64,000 bases of DNA from an uncultured Microbacterium sp. (GTDB lineage Bacteria; Actinomycetota; Actinomycetes; Actinomycetales; Microbacteriaceae), in assembly GCA_913774845.1 (NCBI GenBank), contig CAJYJO010000013.1, positions 62,001 to 126,000 on the forward strand. Direction: 5' to 3'. Under the pieces are notes generated by a model. That model ran no database searches and had not been told where the DNA came from. It was given only the letters and a program-made list of their open reading frames with translations. A program made the translations under genes and the position numbers. Positions within the stretch are counted from its first letter, which is position 1. Each line of letters begins with the position of its first letter. Shown piece by piece: positions 16,793 through 25,127 of the stretch.

Positions 16793-16830
16793 ACAACCCC
16801 GGCCGCCGGGCGGCGCGCCGTTCTTAGCGT
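16793..16830 (+). promoter_or_regulatory. shared box plus -10 element upstream of the GH15 gene
   Basis: ACAACCCC is followed 27 bases after its CAAC by TAGCGT (16825-16830). The GTG start codon at 16837 begins 7 bases after the hexamer, so the transcript is predicted to be leaderless. This fixes TAGCGT as the -10 element and the box near -43. Confidence 0.55.
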
Positions 16831-16836
16831 GAGGAC

Positions 16837-18645
16837 GTGCCCGAGTCTCCGCCATCGCCCTCCCGGCCGCTCCGCGACTACGCCGCGATCGGCGACGGTC
16901 GCACGGTCGCGCTGATCGGGCTCGACGGCTCGGTCGACTGGCTGCCGCTGCCGAACATCCACTCCCGCCCGGTCTTCGCGCGTCTCGTCGACGAGTCGGC
17001 CGGGGGCTGCATCGAGCTCGCTCCCGTGGGCGAGTACGAGGTGACGCGCCGCTACATCGAGCGGACGAACGTCCTCGAGACCACGTTCACCACGGCCACG
17101 GGGGTGGCGACCGTCACCGACGCGATGGTGACCGGCATCGCCGGACGCCTGCCCTGGGCGGAGCTCGCCCGACGCGTCGACGGCGTGAAAGGCGAGGTCG
17201 AGTTCGCCTGGTGCGTGCAGCCGGGCACGATGTTGCGCTCCGCGGCACCCTGGACCGAGCGCATCGACGGCTTCTCGATCATGCGGATCGGCCATGTCTC
17301 GCTCGCCGTCGTGGGACACGAGCACGGCCTGCACGGAGACCCGGATGCCGGCAACGAGAGCATCGACGGAGGCTTCACCACCGCGAAAGGCTCACGCCAC
17401 CTGCTCGTGATCGCCGCGACCGAGGGGGAGCCCCTGCGCATCCCCGACGCCCAGAACGTCGACCGCGGGATCGACCGCACCGTCGGCGGGTGGCAGATGT
17501 GGTCGGACGAGTTCTCGTACGACGGCCCGTGGGCCGACGACGTGCAGCGCAGCGCCCTCGCGTTGAAGCTGCTGCTCTTCAGCCCGACCGGCGCGATCGC
17601 TGCCGCGGCGACGACCTCGCTTCCGGAGAACCCCCGCGGCGGCAAGAACTGGGACTACCGCTACGCCTGGGTGCGCGACCTCGCCTACACCGCGCACGCG
17701 TGGGTCGGTTTCGGTCTTCGTGAGGAGACGCACGCCGCGATCTCGTGGCTGCTGCGGACCATCCGCAGGAACGGTCCCGAGGTGCAGGTCATGTACACGC
17801 TCGACGGCGACGCCGAGATCGGCCTCGAGAAGCACGAGGTGCCCGGCTGGAACGGCAGTCAGCCCGTGGTCACCGGCAACCCCGCGCAGGGGCAGCTGCA
17901 GCTCGGTGTGTACGGCGACCTCATCGCCCTGTGCCGCACGTATGTCGAGGCGGGGAACCGCCTCGACATCCCGACCGGGCGCCTGCTCGCCGACGTCGCC
18001 GACCGCACGTGCGACCTGTGGCGCCGTGAGGATTCCGGCATGTGGGAGTTGCCTGAACTGCGGCACTACACCTCGTCGAAGATGGGGTGCTGGAAGGCGC
18101 TCGACGACGCGCAGTGGCTCGCCGACGGCGGACACATCCCCGACAACGCCGACCGCTGGCGCGCCGAGCGCGACCGCATCCACGCCTGGGTCGACGAGCG
18201 CTGCTGGTCGGACGAGCTCGAGGCCTACACGATCGCCCCGGGCAGTGAAGACCTCGACGCGTCGGTGCTGCTGCACGCACCCACCGGGTTCGATCGGGGC
18301 GAGCGCATGTCGAAGACCCTGGATGCCATCACCGAACGCCTCACCACCGAGGACCACCTCGTCTACCGCTACACGGGGATGGACCAAGAGGAGCAGACGT
18401 TCGTCGCCTGCGCGTTCTGGCGCGCCACCGCCCTCGCCTGCGTCGGGCGTCACGACGAAGCCATCGAGGCGATGGATGCCCTCGTCGCCCAGGGCAACGA
18501 CGTCGGCATCTACTCCGAGATGATCGCCGAAGCCGACGGCGCGTTCTGGGGCAACCTCCCGCAAGCGCTCAGCCACCTCGCCCTCATCAACGCCGCTCTC
18601 GTCATCCGCGACGTCGTGGATGCCGACGAGCTCGGCTCACGCTGA
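16837..18645 (+). CDS. glycoside hydrolase family 15 protein (glucoamylase/trehalase-like)
   Basis: GH15 enzymes release glucose from alpha-glucans or hydrolyse trehalose by inversion; actinobacterial members of this 600-residue type are often trehalases. Here 602 residues. The N-terminal beta-sandwich opens RPLRDYAAIGDGRTVALIG. The (alpha/alpha)6 barrel shows NWDYRYAWVRD (about residue 271), QLQLGVYGDL (about 349) and GNLPQALSHLALI near the C-terminus, all family signatures. No signal peptide, so cytosolic. A predicted leaderless transcript starts at its GTG. The SDR gene follows 52 bp downstream without a terminator and is probably co-transcribed. Confidence 0.92.
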   Translation: MPESPPSPSRPLRDYAAIGDGRTVALIGLDGSVDWLPLPNIHSRPVFARLVDESAGGCIELAPVGEYEVTRRYIERTNVLETTFTTATGVATVTDAMVTGIAGRLPWAELARRVDGVKGEVEFAWCVQPGTMLRSAAPWTERIDGFSIMRIGHVSLAVVGHEHGLHGDPDAGNESIDGGFTTAKGSRHLLVIAATEGEPLRIPDAQNVDRGIDRTVGGWQMWSDEFSYDGPWADDVQRSALALKLLLFSPTGAIAAAATTSLPENPRGGKNWDYRYAWVRDLAYTAHAWVGFGLREETHAAISWLLRTIRRNGPEVQVMYTLDGDAEIGLEKHEVPGWNGSQPVVTGNPAQGQLQLGVYGDLIALCRTYVEAGNRLDIPTGRLLADVADRTCDLWRREDSGMWELPELRHYTSSKMGCWKALDDAQWLADGGHIPDNADRWRAERDRIHAWVDERCWSDELEAYTIAPGSEDLDASVLLHAPTGFDRGERMSKTLDAITERLTTEDHLVYRYTGMDQEEQTFVACAFWRATALACVGRHDEAIEAMDALVAQGNDVGIYSEMIAEADGAFWGNLPQALSHLALINAALVIRDVVDADELGSR

Positions 18646-18697
18646 CCCTCGGCCGGGGCGCCTGGTCCCGGCATCCATCCCCCTGAAAGGACTCGCC

Positions 18698-19591
18698 ATG
18701 ACTTCGCAGTACACGTTCACCGATCCCTCGAAGCTGTACGCCGATATCGATCCGCAGTCGCAGGACCAGAAGGAGCCCGGCCTCGACGCCGAACTCACGC
18801 CGAAGGCCGCGCTGGGGGAGGACACCTACGTCGGCAGCGAGCGACTGAAGGGGCGCAAGGCCCTCATCACCGGCGCCGACTCGGGCATCGGCGCGGCCAC
18901 CGCGATCGCCTTCGCCCGCGAGGGCGCCTCGGTCGCGATGTCGTACCTTCCGCAGGAGAAGGAGGATGCCGACCGCATCGCCGGGATCCTCCGCGAGGCC
19001 GGAGCGACCGTCGTGCAGATCCCCGGCGACCTGCGCGAGCGCGAGTACGCCCGCACGCTCGTCAAGGAAGCAGTCGAGGGTCTCGGCGGCCTCGACATCG
19101 TCGTCAACAACGGCGGCAAGCAGATCTTCAACGAAGACGTCACGACCCTGACCGATGAGCAGTTCGACGACACGTTCAAGACCAACGTCTACGCGATGTT
19201 CTGGATCTGCAAAGAGGCGGTGCCGCACCTGCAGCCCGGCTCGACCATCATCAACACCACGTCGATCCAGGCGTACTCGCCGGCGCCGATCCTCGTCGAC
19301 TACGCCTCGACGAAGGCGACGATCAACACCTTCACCAAGGCGCTGGGGCAGCAGCTCGCGCCGAAGGGCATCCGCGTGAACGCGGTCGCGCCCGGCCCGA
19401 TCTGGACGCCGCTGCAGGTCACCGACGGCCAGCCCGACGAGAAGGTCGACGAGTTCGGCGAAGAGACGCCCCTCGGGCGCATGGGTCAGCCCGCCGAACT
19501 CGCCCCGGCGTACGTGTACCTCGCGTCGGCGGAGTCGAGCTACGTCATCGGCGAGACGCTGAACGTCAACGGCGGTATGCCGACGCCGTAA
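18698..19591 (+). CDS. SDR family oxidoreductase (general-stress type)
   Basis: NAD(P)-dependent short-chain dehydrogenase of 297 residues. The ATG at 18698 follows GAAAGGACT. The cofactor motif is TGADSGIG (58-65); catalytic S189, Y202 and K206 lie in NTTSIQAY and YASTK. A 50-residue N-terminal extension before the Rossmann fold (beginning MTSQYTFTDPSKLYADID) is typical of the YhdF/YdaD/GsiB-neighbour group of stress-induced SDRs. A paralogue with the same layout is at 49620-50459. Substrate unknown. Confidence 0.92.
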   Translation: MTSQYTFTDPSKLYADIDPQSQDQKEPGLDAELTPKAALGEDTYVGSERLKGRKALITGADSGIGAATAIAFAREGASVAMSYLPQEKEDADRIAGILREAGATVVQIPGDLREREYARTLVKEAVEGLGGLDIVVNNGGKQIFNEDVTTLTDEQFDDTFKTNVYAMFWICKEAVPHLQPGSTIINTTSIQAYSPAPILVDYASTKATINTFTKALGQQLAPKGIRVNAVAPGPIWTPLQVTDGQPDEKVDEFGEETPLGRMGQPAELAPAYVYLASAESSYVIGETLNVNGGMPTP

Positions 19592-19600
19592 GCGTCACTC

Positions 19601-19642
19601 GCCGAAGGGCCGTCGTCCGGGATCGGGCGGCGGCCCTTCGGC
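19601..19642 (+). terminator. terminator after the SDR gene
   Basis: Perfect 12-bp arms GCCGAAGGGCCG and CGGCCCTTCGGC are separated by 18 bases, starting 9 bases after the stop codon. Confidence 0.75.
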
Positions 19643-19655
19643 ATCCGTGGGTCCC

Positions 19656-19819
19656 GGTCCCTTCGACAGGCTCAGGGACCTCGGTGCGGCTTGGGGAGCT
19701 GGGTGTGGCGCAGGGACGCGGGAGCGTGTTGGGGATGGAGGAGAGGTGGCTGAGCTTGTCGAAGCCTCCGGGCCCTTCGGTATCCGTGGGTATCGGTCCC
19801 TTCGACGGGCTCAGGGACC
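19656..19819. repeat. REP-like CTTCGACAGGCTCAGGGACC elements and degenerate tandem copies
   Basis: Two copies of a 25-bp element (19656-19680, 19795-19819) have GGTCCC/GGGACC ends around TTCGACrGGCTCA. An inverted relative lies at 19745-19766 (GGTGGCTGAGCTTGTCGAAG plus CC). The phrase CAGGGACCTCGGTGCGG occurs three times (19673, 19812, 19831). The whole 19643-19925 gap is low-complexity G-rich DNA without a credible gene. Elements of this sequence are widely dispersed in Microbacteriaceae intergenic regions. Confidence 0.7.
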
Positions 19820-19925
19820 TCGGTGCGGATCAGGGACCTCGGTGCGGCTCGGGGAGCTGGGGGCGGCGCAGGGAACTCGGGGCGGTGCGGTGCGGTGCGG
19901 GGCGGGGAGCTGGGGCGGCGGCGAG

Positions 19926-20387
19926 TCAGGTGAGGGGCTTGCGGTAGAAGATCTCGCCGTCGGCGGTCTCTTCGGAGCGGTGGTAGCCCTCGCGTTCGTA
20001 GAGGCGCTGGTTGGCCTCGCTCAGCCCGCCGGTGAACAGCTCCGCCTCGGTGGCGCCGGCCTCGCGACCGCGATCCTCGACGGCGGCGAGCAGGAGCGTG
20101 CCCAGGCCCTCGCCCTGCTGGTCGGGGGCGATCGCGAGACGACCGATGAGCAGCAGGTCGCCGTCGAGACGGGCGCGCACGGCACCGACGATGCGGTCGT
20201 CGGTCACGGCGACGCAGCCGAGGTTCTCGACGAGCTCGGCGTGCAGCTCTTCGAGGGTCTGTGTCAGCGGCGGCATGTCGGGGTCGCCGTAGATGAGGGC
20301 CTCGCTCGCGAAGGCGGCGCGCTGAATGGTCAGCACCTCTCCGGCGTCGTCGGCGGCGATGGGGCGGACGGTGGGCGAGTCGGCCAT
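19926..20387 (-). CDS. GNAT family N-acetyltransferase
   Basis: A 153-residue acetyl-CoA-dependent transferase of the Gcn5 fold. The ATG at 20387 has GGAAAGGA upstream. The acetyl-CoA loop is QQGEGLGTLLL (about residues 93-103, from the R/Q-x-x-G-x-G/A motif), preceded by the strand IGRLAIAPD. The C-terminus LYEREGYHRSEE is the usual motif B end. Divergent from the AraC gene at 20470 with an 82-bp gap. Substrate unknown. Confidence 0.88.
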   Translation of the reverse strand: MADSPTVRPIAADDAGEVLTIQRAAFASEALIYGDPDMPPLTQTLEELHAELVENLGCVAVTDDRIVGAVRARLDGDLLLIGRLAIAPDQQGEGLGTLLLAAVEDRGREAGATEAELFTGGLSEANQRLYEREGYHRSEETADGEIFYRKPLT

Positions 20388-20469
20388 CGGAGTCCTTTCC
20401 AGGTGAGGCTGCGGGTTAACTATCATGGGGTCGAGCGCCCCGCTTTCCCGCGGTTCGGCGCGAGCGGCT

Positions 20470-21399
20470 ATGAACGACTTCTTCGAATCGCACATCCGAA
20501 CCGTCGACGTGCCCGACACGGTCGCGTGGTTGCGGGCGCAGTACGGGCGGGTCGATGTGCTCGCCGACCGCGTGTCGATCGCCGAGCACGCGGTGGGCGA
20601 CGAGGCGTTCGCGCTGCGGCGCCTCACGTGGGAGTGTCGCGCCGAGGTCGTGTACGAGGCGGACCGCTTCTTCTTCGCCACGTCGACCGCCGGGTACCGC
20701 TGGAGCATCGGCTCGCGTCAGGGTGATTACAGCGTGGAACCGGGGATCGTCGAGCCCGGTCACGAGCTGATCGGCCGCCCCGACGACACCGAGGTCCAAC
20801 TGCTGGCGTTCGACGCCGCATGGCTGACCGACGCCGCCCGCACGATCTACGGCGACGACACCCTCGAGGTGCGTTTCGACGGCGACGGACCGGTGTCGAG
20901 GCGCCTGCGCGATTACTGGCTGCAGACAGTCCGGTGGTCGCTGACCCAGGTACCGGTGATGGCCGAACCCCTCGCACGCGCGCACGTTCGTCGCAGCCTC
21001 GCGTCCGCGACCCTCGAAGCCTTCCCCCTCGTCGGCGACCCGCGGGAGCGGCGCGCCTCGGCCATCGAACAGGCCTCGGTGTACTCCGCGGCGACGGCGT
21101 GGATCGACGACCACGTCTCGCTCCCGATCACGGTAGATGACGCCGCCCGAGCAGTGGGCACGTCTGCAGCGGGCTTGCGCCGGGCGTTCCGGGCGAATGG
21201 ACAGCTGGTCTCGAGTCCCCACGACTACCTCACCGCTGCGCGCCTGAGCGCTGCGCACGCCGACCTCGTCGACTCCGATCCCGGCGCGACCACGGTCGCC
21301 GCCGTCGCGTCGCGCTGGGGGTTTCTCGACGCCGAGGCCTTCGCCCGAGCGTACGGGGACGCCTACCGCGTCGCCCCCGCGCGCACGCTCGAACGGTGA
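20470..21399 (+). CDS. AraC family transcriptional regulator
   Basis: A 309-residue regulator with an N-terminal sensor region and a C-terminal double helix-turn-helix (about residues 210-305; LPITVDDAARAVGTSAAGLR ... VAAVASRWGFLDAEAFARAYG). The start at 20470 (MNDFFESHIRTVDVPDTV) is preferred over the ATG at 20425 because its two relatives here (33856 and 53850) also begin about ten residues before the equivalent V-P/A-x-x-V/L segment. Divergent to the GNAT gene, a possible target. Confidence 0.85.
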   Translation: MNDFFESHIRTVDVPDTVAWLRAQYGRVDVLADRVSIAEHAVGDEAFALRRLTWECRAEVVYEADRFFFATSTAGYRWSIGSRQGDYSVEPGIVEPGHELIGRPDDTEVQLLAFDAAWLTDAARTIYGDDTLEVRFDGDGPVSRRLRDYWLQTVRWSLTQVPVMAEPLARAHVRRSLASATLEAFPLVGDPRERRASAIEQASVYSAATAWIDDHVSLPITVDDAARAVGTSAAGLRRAFRANGQLVSSPHDYLTAARLSAAHADLVDSDPGATTVAAVASRWGFLDAEAFARAYGDAYRVAPARTLER

Positions 21400-21403
21400 G
21401 TGC

Positions 21404-21664
21404 TCAGCGATCGCGATCGGTGTACTCGCCGGGGTCGTCGAGGTCCTCGCGCGACTCGTGTCCGCCGGGCAGCTCGACGTCGGTGTACGCCCCCGCCTCG
21501 TCGGTGCGAGGACGGTCCTCGCTCCCGTCGGCGTTCTGACGGTCGACGTACTCGCCCGGCTCGTCGGGGCTGCTGCGGTCCGGGGTGCCGTCGGGGAGCT
21601 GCACGTCGGTGTACTCGCCTTCGCCGGGTCCGGTCCCGTGTCCGTTGACGTCGCGCTCGGCCAT
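21404..21664 (-). CDS. small acidic repeat protein
   Basis: An 86-residue, strongly acidic, probably disordered protein. A perfect AGGAGG precedes the ATG. It consists of four imperfect repeats of about 20 residues around G-E/A-Y-T/V-D (GEYTDVQLPDG, GEYVDRQNADG, GAYTDVELPGG, GEYTDRDR). No named family is recognised. Upstream is one of the clearest shared-box promoters in the window, mirrored by a box for the divergent gene at 21806. Probably a stress-induced small protein. Confidence 0.8.
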   Translation of the reverse strand: MAERDVNGHGTGPGEGEYTDVQLPDGTPDRSSPDEPGEYVDRQNADGSEDRPRTDEAGAYTDVELPGGHESREDLDDPGEYTDRDR

Positions 21665-21693
21665 TGCCGCCTCCTGAGGTCGTGGTGCGCTCG

Positions 21694-21732
21694 ACGTTAG
21701 ACCCCGGATGCCGAGCCCGCAGCGGTCTTGAC
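21694..21732 (-). promoter_or_regulatory. shared box plus -10 element (left half of a divergent pair)
   Basis: Read on the minus strand, GTGTCAAG is followed 27 bases after CAAG by TAACGT (21694-21699). The box CTTGACACGC (21727-21736) is an exact inverted copy of GCGTGTCAAG at 21757-21766, which points at the gene at 21806. Confidence 0.6.
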
Positions 21733-21760
21733 ACGCTCACTGGCGCGGGGGAGGCGGCGT

Positions 21761-21799
21761 GTCAAGGGTGAGGAGACGTCCGGAGGATGCGGACAGGGT
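21761..21799 (+). promoter_or_regulatory. shared box (right half of a divergent pair)
   Basis: GTCAAG at 21761-21766 is followed after 27 bases by CAGGGT (21794-21799), a weak match to the hexamer. The box itself is a perfect 10-bp inverted copy of the one driving the opposite gene. Confidence 0.4.
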
Positions 21800-21805
21800 G
21801 GAGTC

Positions 21806-21964
21806 ATGCCTGCTCTCGCCATCATCCTCGTCATCGTCGGTCTCGTGCTCCTTTTCCTCGGCGTCTTCGTCGAGGCCGTGAAGTTCCTGCTCTGGATCGG
21901 CGTCATCATCCTCGTCGTCGGCGTCGTCGTGGCGGTGCTGCGCGCCATCCGCCGCAAGGTCTGA
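21806..21964 (+). CDS. tiny membrane protein with two transmembrane helices
   Basis: A 52-residue protein, almost entirely hydrophobic: helices at about 3-21 and 27-46 with a short hairpin and a basic tail (RAIRRKV). The ATG at 21806 follows GGTGGAG; the open frame upstream to 21728 has no site. It resembles the very small DUF6131-type actinobacterial membrane proteins, an impression I cannot confirm. Divergent from the acidic repeat protein gene with mirrored control boxes between. Confidence 0.7.
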   Translation: MPALAIILVIVGLVLLFLGVFVEAVKFLLWIGVIILVVGVVVAVLRAIRRKV

Positions 21965-22036
21965 TCGGACGCCGGGGCACCGGCATCCCTCATCCGAACG
22001 CCGTCCGCCCTCCGGGTGGGCGGCGCGCGCTGCGTC

Positions 22037-23062
22037 TCAGGCCGAGAAGAGGTCGCGGGCGCGGGGCAGGTGGACGGCCGCCACGGCCTCGAGGGCCGGC
22101 CCCAGCTCGGGATGGGAGAACGAGAAACCGGCGTCCGTGAGCACGCGCGGGACCGCCCACCGGCTCTTCAGCACCAGTTCGGGTTCGTTGCGCAGGATCG
22201 CCATCGCGGGATCGAGCATCCACCGGAAGGCCGGAAGGCCGACGGGTGCGCCCGCGATGCGGCGCACTTCGCGCATGAGCGTGCGGTTGTCGCTGACGTC
22301 GGGCGCCGCGAGGTTGACGGGTCCGGCGATGTCCTCGCGCTCGCGAAGGAAGCGGACGGATGCCACGACGTCGTCGATGTGGATCCAGCTGAAGCGCTGA
22401 CGACCGGACGTGCGGTGCCAGCTCGACCACACCGGACCGCTCGGGTGAGCGCCGATGCCGCGGTAGCGCCGATGCGGGAACCACCAGCTGTCGATCTGCG
22501 GTCCGCCCAGACCCAGGCGAGCGAGGGCGAAGAGCATACGGGTGGCGGGTCCGTCGCCGAGCACGATCGCCATGCGCAGCGCCACGCGGCGGGTTCCGGG
22601 CAGCTCCCCGGCGAACAGGGCGCGCTCCCAGCTCGTGGCGACATCGACCGAGAATCCGTCGCCGACGACGCCGTCGGTCTCGTCGTTGCCGTGCTCGGTC
22701 TCGTGGCGGTAGATGGTGGCGGTCGAGGCGTTCATCCACACGCGAGGCGCGCGATCCGCCGCAGAGACGGCCGTGTGCAGCTCGCGTGTGGTCTCGACTC
22801 GGGAGCGGAGGATCTCATCGCGGTTCGCGTCGGTGTAGCGGCACGAGACGATCTTGCCGGCGAGGTTCACCAGCGCATCGGCGCCGTCGACGAGCCGGGT
22901 GATCGCGGCGGTGTCACCCCAGACAGCGTCCCCGGTGCGGCCGACGGTGACGACCTCGAAGCCGTCTTCCTCGAACGCGCGTGCCAACGCTCGCCCGACG
23001 AAACCGCTCGCGCCGGCGATGACCGCGCGGGGCCGCGGAGCGGAGGGCGGGGAATCGATCAC
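22037..23062 (-). CDS. TIGR01777-type NAD(P)-dependent epimerase
   Basis: A 341-residue extended SDR of the TIGR01777/SDR39U1 group with a C-terminal DUF1731 segment. The GTG at 23062 is preceded by AGGAG. The cofactor loop is AGASGFVGRALA (about residues 16-27); LVNLAGKIV, MNASTATIYR, WERALFAGE and FSWIHIDDVV are family signatures; the C-terminus ends LPRARDLFSA. The role of the family is unclear; many members sit near division or envelope genes. It faces away from the copper cluster. Confidence 0.9.
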   Translation of the reverse strand: MIDSPPSAPRPRAVIAGASGFVGRALARAFEEDGFEVVTVGRTGDAVWGDTAAITRLVDGADALVNLAGKIVSCRYTDANRDEILRSRVETTRELHTAVSAADRAPRVWMNASTATIYRHETEHGNDETDGVVGDGFSVDVATSWERALFAGELPGTRRVALRMAIVLGDGPATRMLFALARLGLGGPQIDSWWFPHRRYRGIGAHPSGPVWSSWHRTSGRQRFSWIHIDDVVASVRFLREREDIAGPVNLAAPDVSDNRTLMREVRRIAGAPVGLPAFRWMLDPAMAILRNEPELVLKSRWAVPRVLTDAGFSFSHPELGPALEAVAAVHLPRARDLFSA

Positions 23063-23170
23063 GGGGGCTCCTGTCGTCGGTGGCGATCGTATCGAGAGGC
23101 CGTCCCCGGGCGCACGCGGTCGCTCGACACCGCGACGATCGGGTCGGAGGACCGCGTCGCGACTGACACA

Positions 23171-23782
23171 ATGGAGGCCATGCGACGACAGGGACGGGCA
23201 ACACGCGTCGCGCGCGGCGCCGCCGCTGCTGCCGTCGCCACCTTCGTCGCGCTGCTGTCGCACGTCTCGGGCGGAGGGCAGGTTCCCGGCATCCTGGGGA
23301 TCGTCGTGCCGCTCGCGCTCTCGTTCGTCGCGTGCACCGTCCTGGCCGGCCGCCGCACCTCGGCGCTGCGGCTCGGCCTGGCGGTCGCGGTCAGCCAGGT
23401 GCTGTTCCACACCCTCTTCGTGCTGGGCAGCTATCGGCCGGGAGCCGAGGGGCACGTCCACGGAGCCGCACCCGTCGCGGCCACCGGCGCCGCCATGCCG
23501 CACGCGATGACGACGGATGCCGGGATGTGGGCGGGGCACGCCGTCGCGGCCCTCGTCACCACCGCGGCCCTGCACCGCGGGGAACGCACGCTCGCGGCCC
23601 TGCGCGAGCTCGCGCAGCGCTCGATCGCCTGGGTCCGCGCGCGCGTCCGGATCATCGCGGCGACCTTCGGACCGGCGCCGCTGCGTCGTGTCTCGGCCGA
23701 GGTGGTGGCCATCGTGCGGCCCGTCTCGGCGATCATCGTCGCATCCGCGCGGCGGCGCGGGCCACCGGCACGGACCGCGTGA
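23171..23782 (+). CDS. multi-pass membrane protein upstream of copC
   Basis: A 203-residue protein with four predicted helices (about residues 14-32, 38-56, 62-79, 110-127). A His/Met-bearing outside loop (GHVHGAAPVAATGAAMPHAM) lies before the last helix. The C-terminal 70 residues are basic and probably cytoplasmic. Start uncertain: ATG at 23171 or 23180, the second having GGAGG too close. The His/Met loop and its place before copC suggest a metal-related role; this is inference. Confidence 0.65.
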   Translation: MEAMRRQGRATRVARGAAAAAVATFVALLSHVSGGGQVPGILGIVVPLALSFVACTVLAGRRTSALRLGLAVAVSQVLFHTLFVLGSYRPGAEGHVHGAAPVAATGAAMPHAMTTDAGMWAGHAVAALVTTAALHRGERTLAALRELAQRSIAWVRARVRIIAATFGPAPLRRVSAEVVAIVRPVSAIIVASARRRGPPARTA

Positions 23783-24034
23783 GTTCCGCCCCGTCGGCTT
23801 GAGCCGGTAAGGGGTGGCCGATCCGCGCGGGCCTCGTGCGCCCGTGCGAGGTCGTTCGGCGTCCTCAGGACGTCTTCTCGTTCCCGTGCCCTCGTGCGCT
23901 GGCCACGAACGCCACGCCGATGCCTCCCCGCATCGCCACGCGTGCCGCTCGTCCGCCGTGCTCGCGGGGCTGCGGCCCCGTGCCTGCGCACGGGCGCCGA
24001 TGTACGGGTGCCGCGTGCACCCGGAGAGTGCCCC

Positions 24035-24592
24035 ATGTTTCGTTTCCGTGCCCTCGCGGGCGGGATCGTCGTGGCCGTCGCCATCCTTCTGGCGTCGAAC
24101 GTCCCGGCATCCGCTCACGACCAACTCCTGTCCAGTACACCCGCCGAGGGTGAGCGTCTGGCATCCGCCCCCGATGAGATCTCCCTGAGCTTCTCGGCCG
24201 ACGTGCTCGACGTGGGCGCCGAGGTCGTCGTGGCCGACGCCGACGGCGTCGACTGGGCGGGCGCCGACCCCCTGCTGTCCGCGGGGGTGGTCACCGTGCC
24301 GTTGCGCGGTGAGCTGCCCGCCGCGGGCTACGAGGTGCGGTGGCGCGTCGTCTCGAGCGACGGTCATCCCATCTCGGGCGTCGTGCCCTTCACCGTCGGC
24401 GACGGCGCTCCCCTCGAGCGCGCCGCCGCGGTCCCCGCCGCCGAGGCGGCATCCGATCCGGTGGCCGACGAGGCGTCCGGGATCCCCCGCGTCGTGGTCG
24501 TCGCCGCAGCGGGAGCGGCCGTCGCCCTCGTGATCTTCGTCGTGTTCTTCTTCTTCCTCCGCCGTCGTGCCCCGCGCGACGCACAGTCCTGA
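24035..24592 (+). CDS. copC: copper resistance protein CopC
   Basis: CopC binds Cu(II) outside the membrane. Of 185 residues, 1-28 are a signal peptide (LLASNVPASA) and the mature protein starts AHDQLLSSTPAEGE, placing the conserved ligand His at its N-terminus. The second ligand region is SSDGHPISGVVPF. A helix at about 155-178 followed by RRR anchors it in the membrane. The ATG at 24035 has GGAGAG upstream. The 252 bp before it hold no gene I can support. The gene is first in a five-gene set whose later members overlap. Confidence 0.92.
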   Translation: MFRFRALAGGIVVAVAILLASNVPASAHDQLLSSTPAEGERLASAPDEISLSFSADVLDVGAEVVVADADGVDWAGADPLLSAGVVTVPLRGELPAAGYEVRWRVVSSDGHPISGVVPFTVGDGAPLERAAAVPAAEAASDPVADEASGIPRVVVVAAAGAAVALVIFVVFFFFLRRRAPRDAQS

Positions 24593-24602
24593 AAGGCTTC
24601 TC

Positions 24603-25127
24603 ATGAGCTTCCGTACCCTGCGCTTCACCGCCCTCGCCGCCGCCGCCGTCCTCGCCCTCGCGGGCTGCTCCGCGCCGGCATCCACCGCCCCCACCTCGTC
24701 GCAGGCCGACGCGTTCGCCTCGACCGACGTCTGGGTCAAGGCTGCCGACAGCGGCATGACCGCCGGCTTCGGTCAGCTGCGCAACGACGGCGACACCGAT
24801 CTCACGGTCGTCTCGGCGACCGATGACGCGACCTCCGCGATGGAACTGCACGAGACCGTGCCGAACGAGTCTGGTCAGATGGTGATGCGCGAGGTCGAGG
24901 GCGGCTTCGTCATCCCCGCGGGCGGATCGATCGAGCTCGCGCCCGGCGGCAACCACCTCATGTTCATGGACGTGATCTCGCCACTGCGCGCCGGCGCGGA
25001 GACGACCATCACGCTCACCTTCGCCGACGACTCCACCGCCGAGATCACCGCCCCCGTGAAGGAGTTCTCGGGCGCGAACGAGAACTACGAGGGCGGCGAC
25101 ATGGGTGACATGGACATGGGTCACTGA
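24603..25127 (+). CDS. PCuAC copper chaperone lipoprotein
   Basis: A 174-residue lipoprotein of the PCu(A)C family, which carries Cu(I) to cytochrome oxidase or stores periplasmic-side copper. GAAAGG precedes the ATG. The leader ends LALAGC. The copper motif H-x(n)-M ... H-x-M is visible as MELHETVPNESGQMVM and NHLMFMDV. The tail GGDMGDMDMGH adds Met and His ligands. Its stop shares one base with the start of the peroxidase gene (TGATG). Confidence 0.93.
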   Translation: MSFRTLRFTALAAAAVLALAGCSAPASTAPTSSQADAFASTDVWVKAADSGMTAGFGQLRNDGDTDLTVVSATDDATSAMELHETVPNESGQMVMREVEGGFVIPAGGSIELAPGGNHLMFMDVISPLRAGAETTITLTFADDSTAEITAPVKEFSGANENYEGGDMGDMDMGH

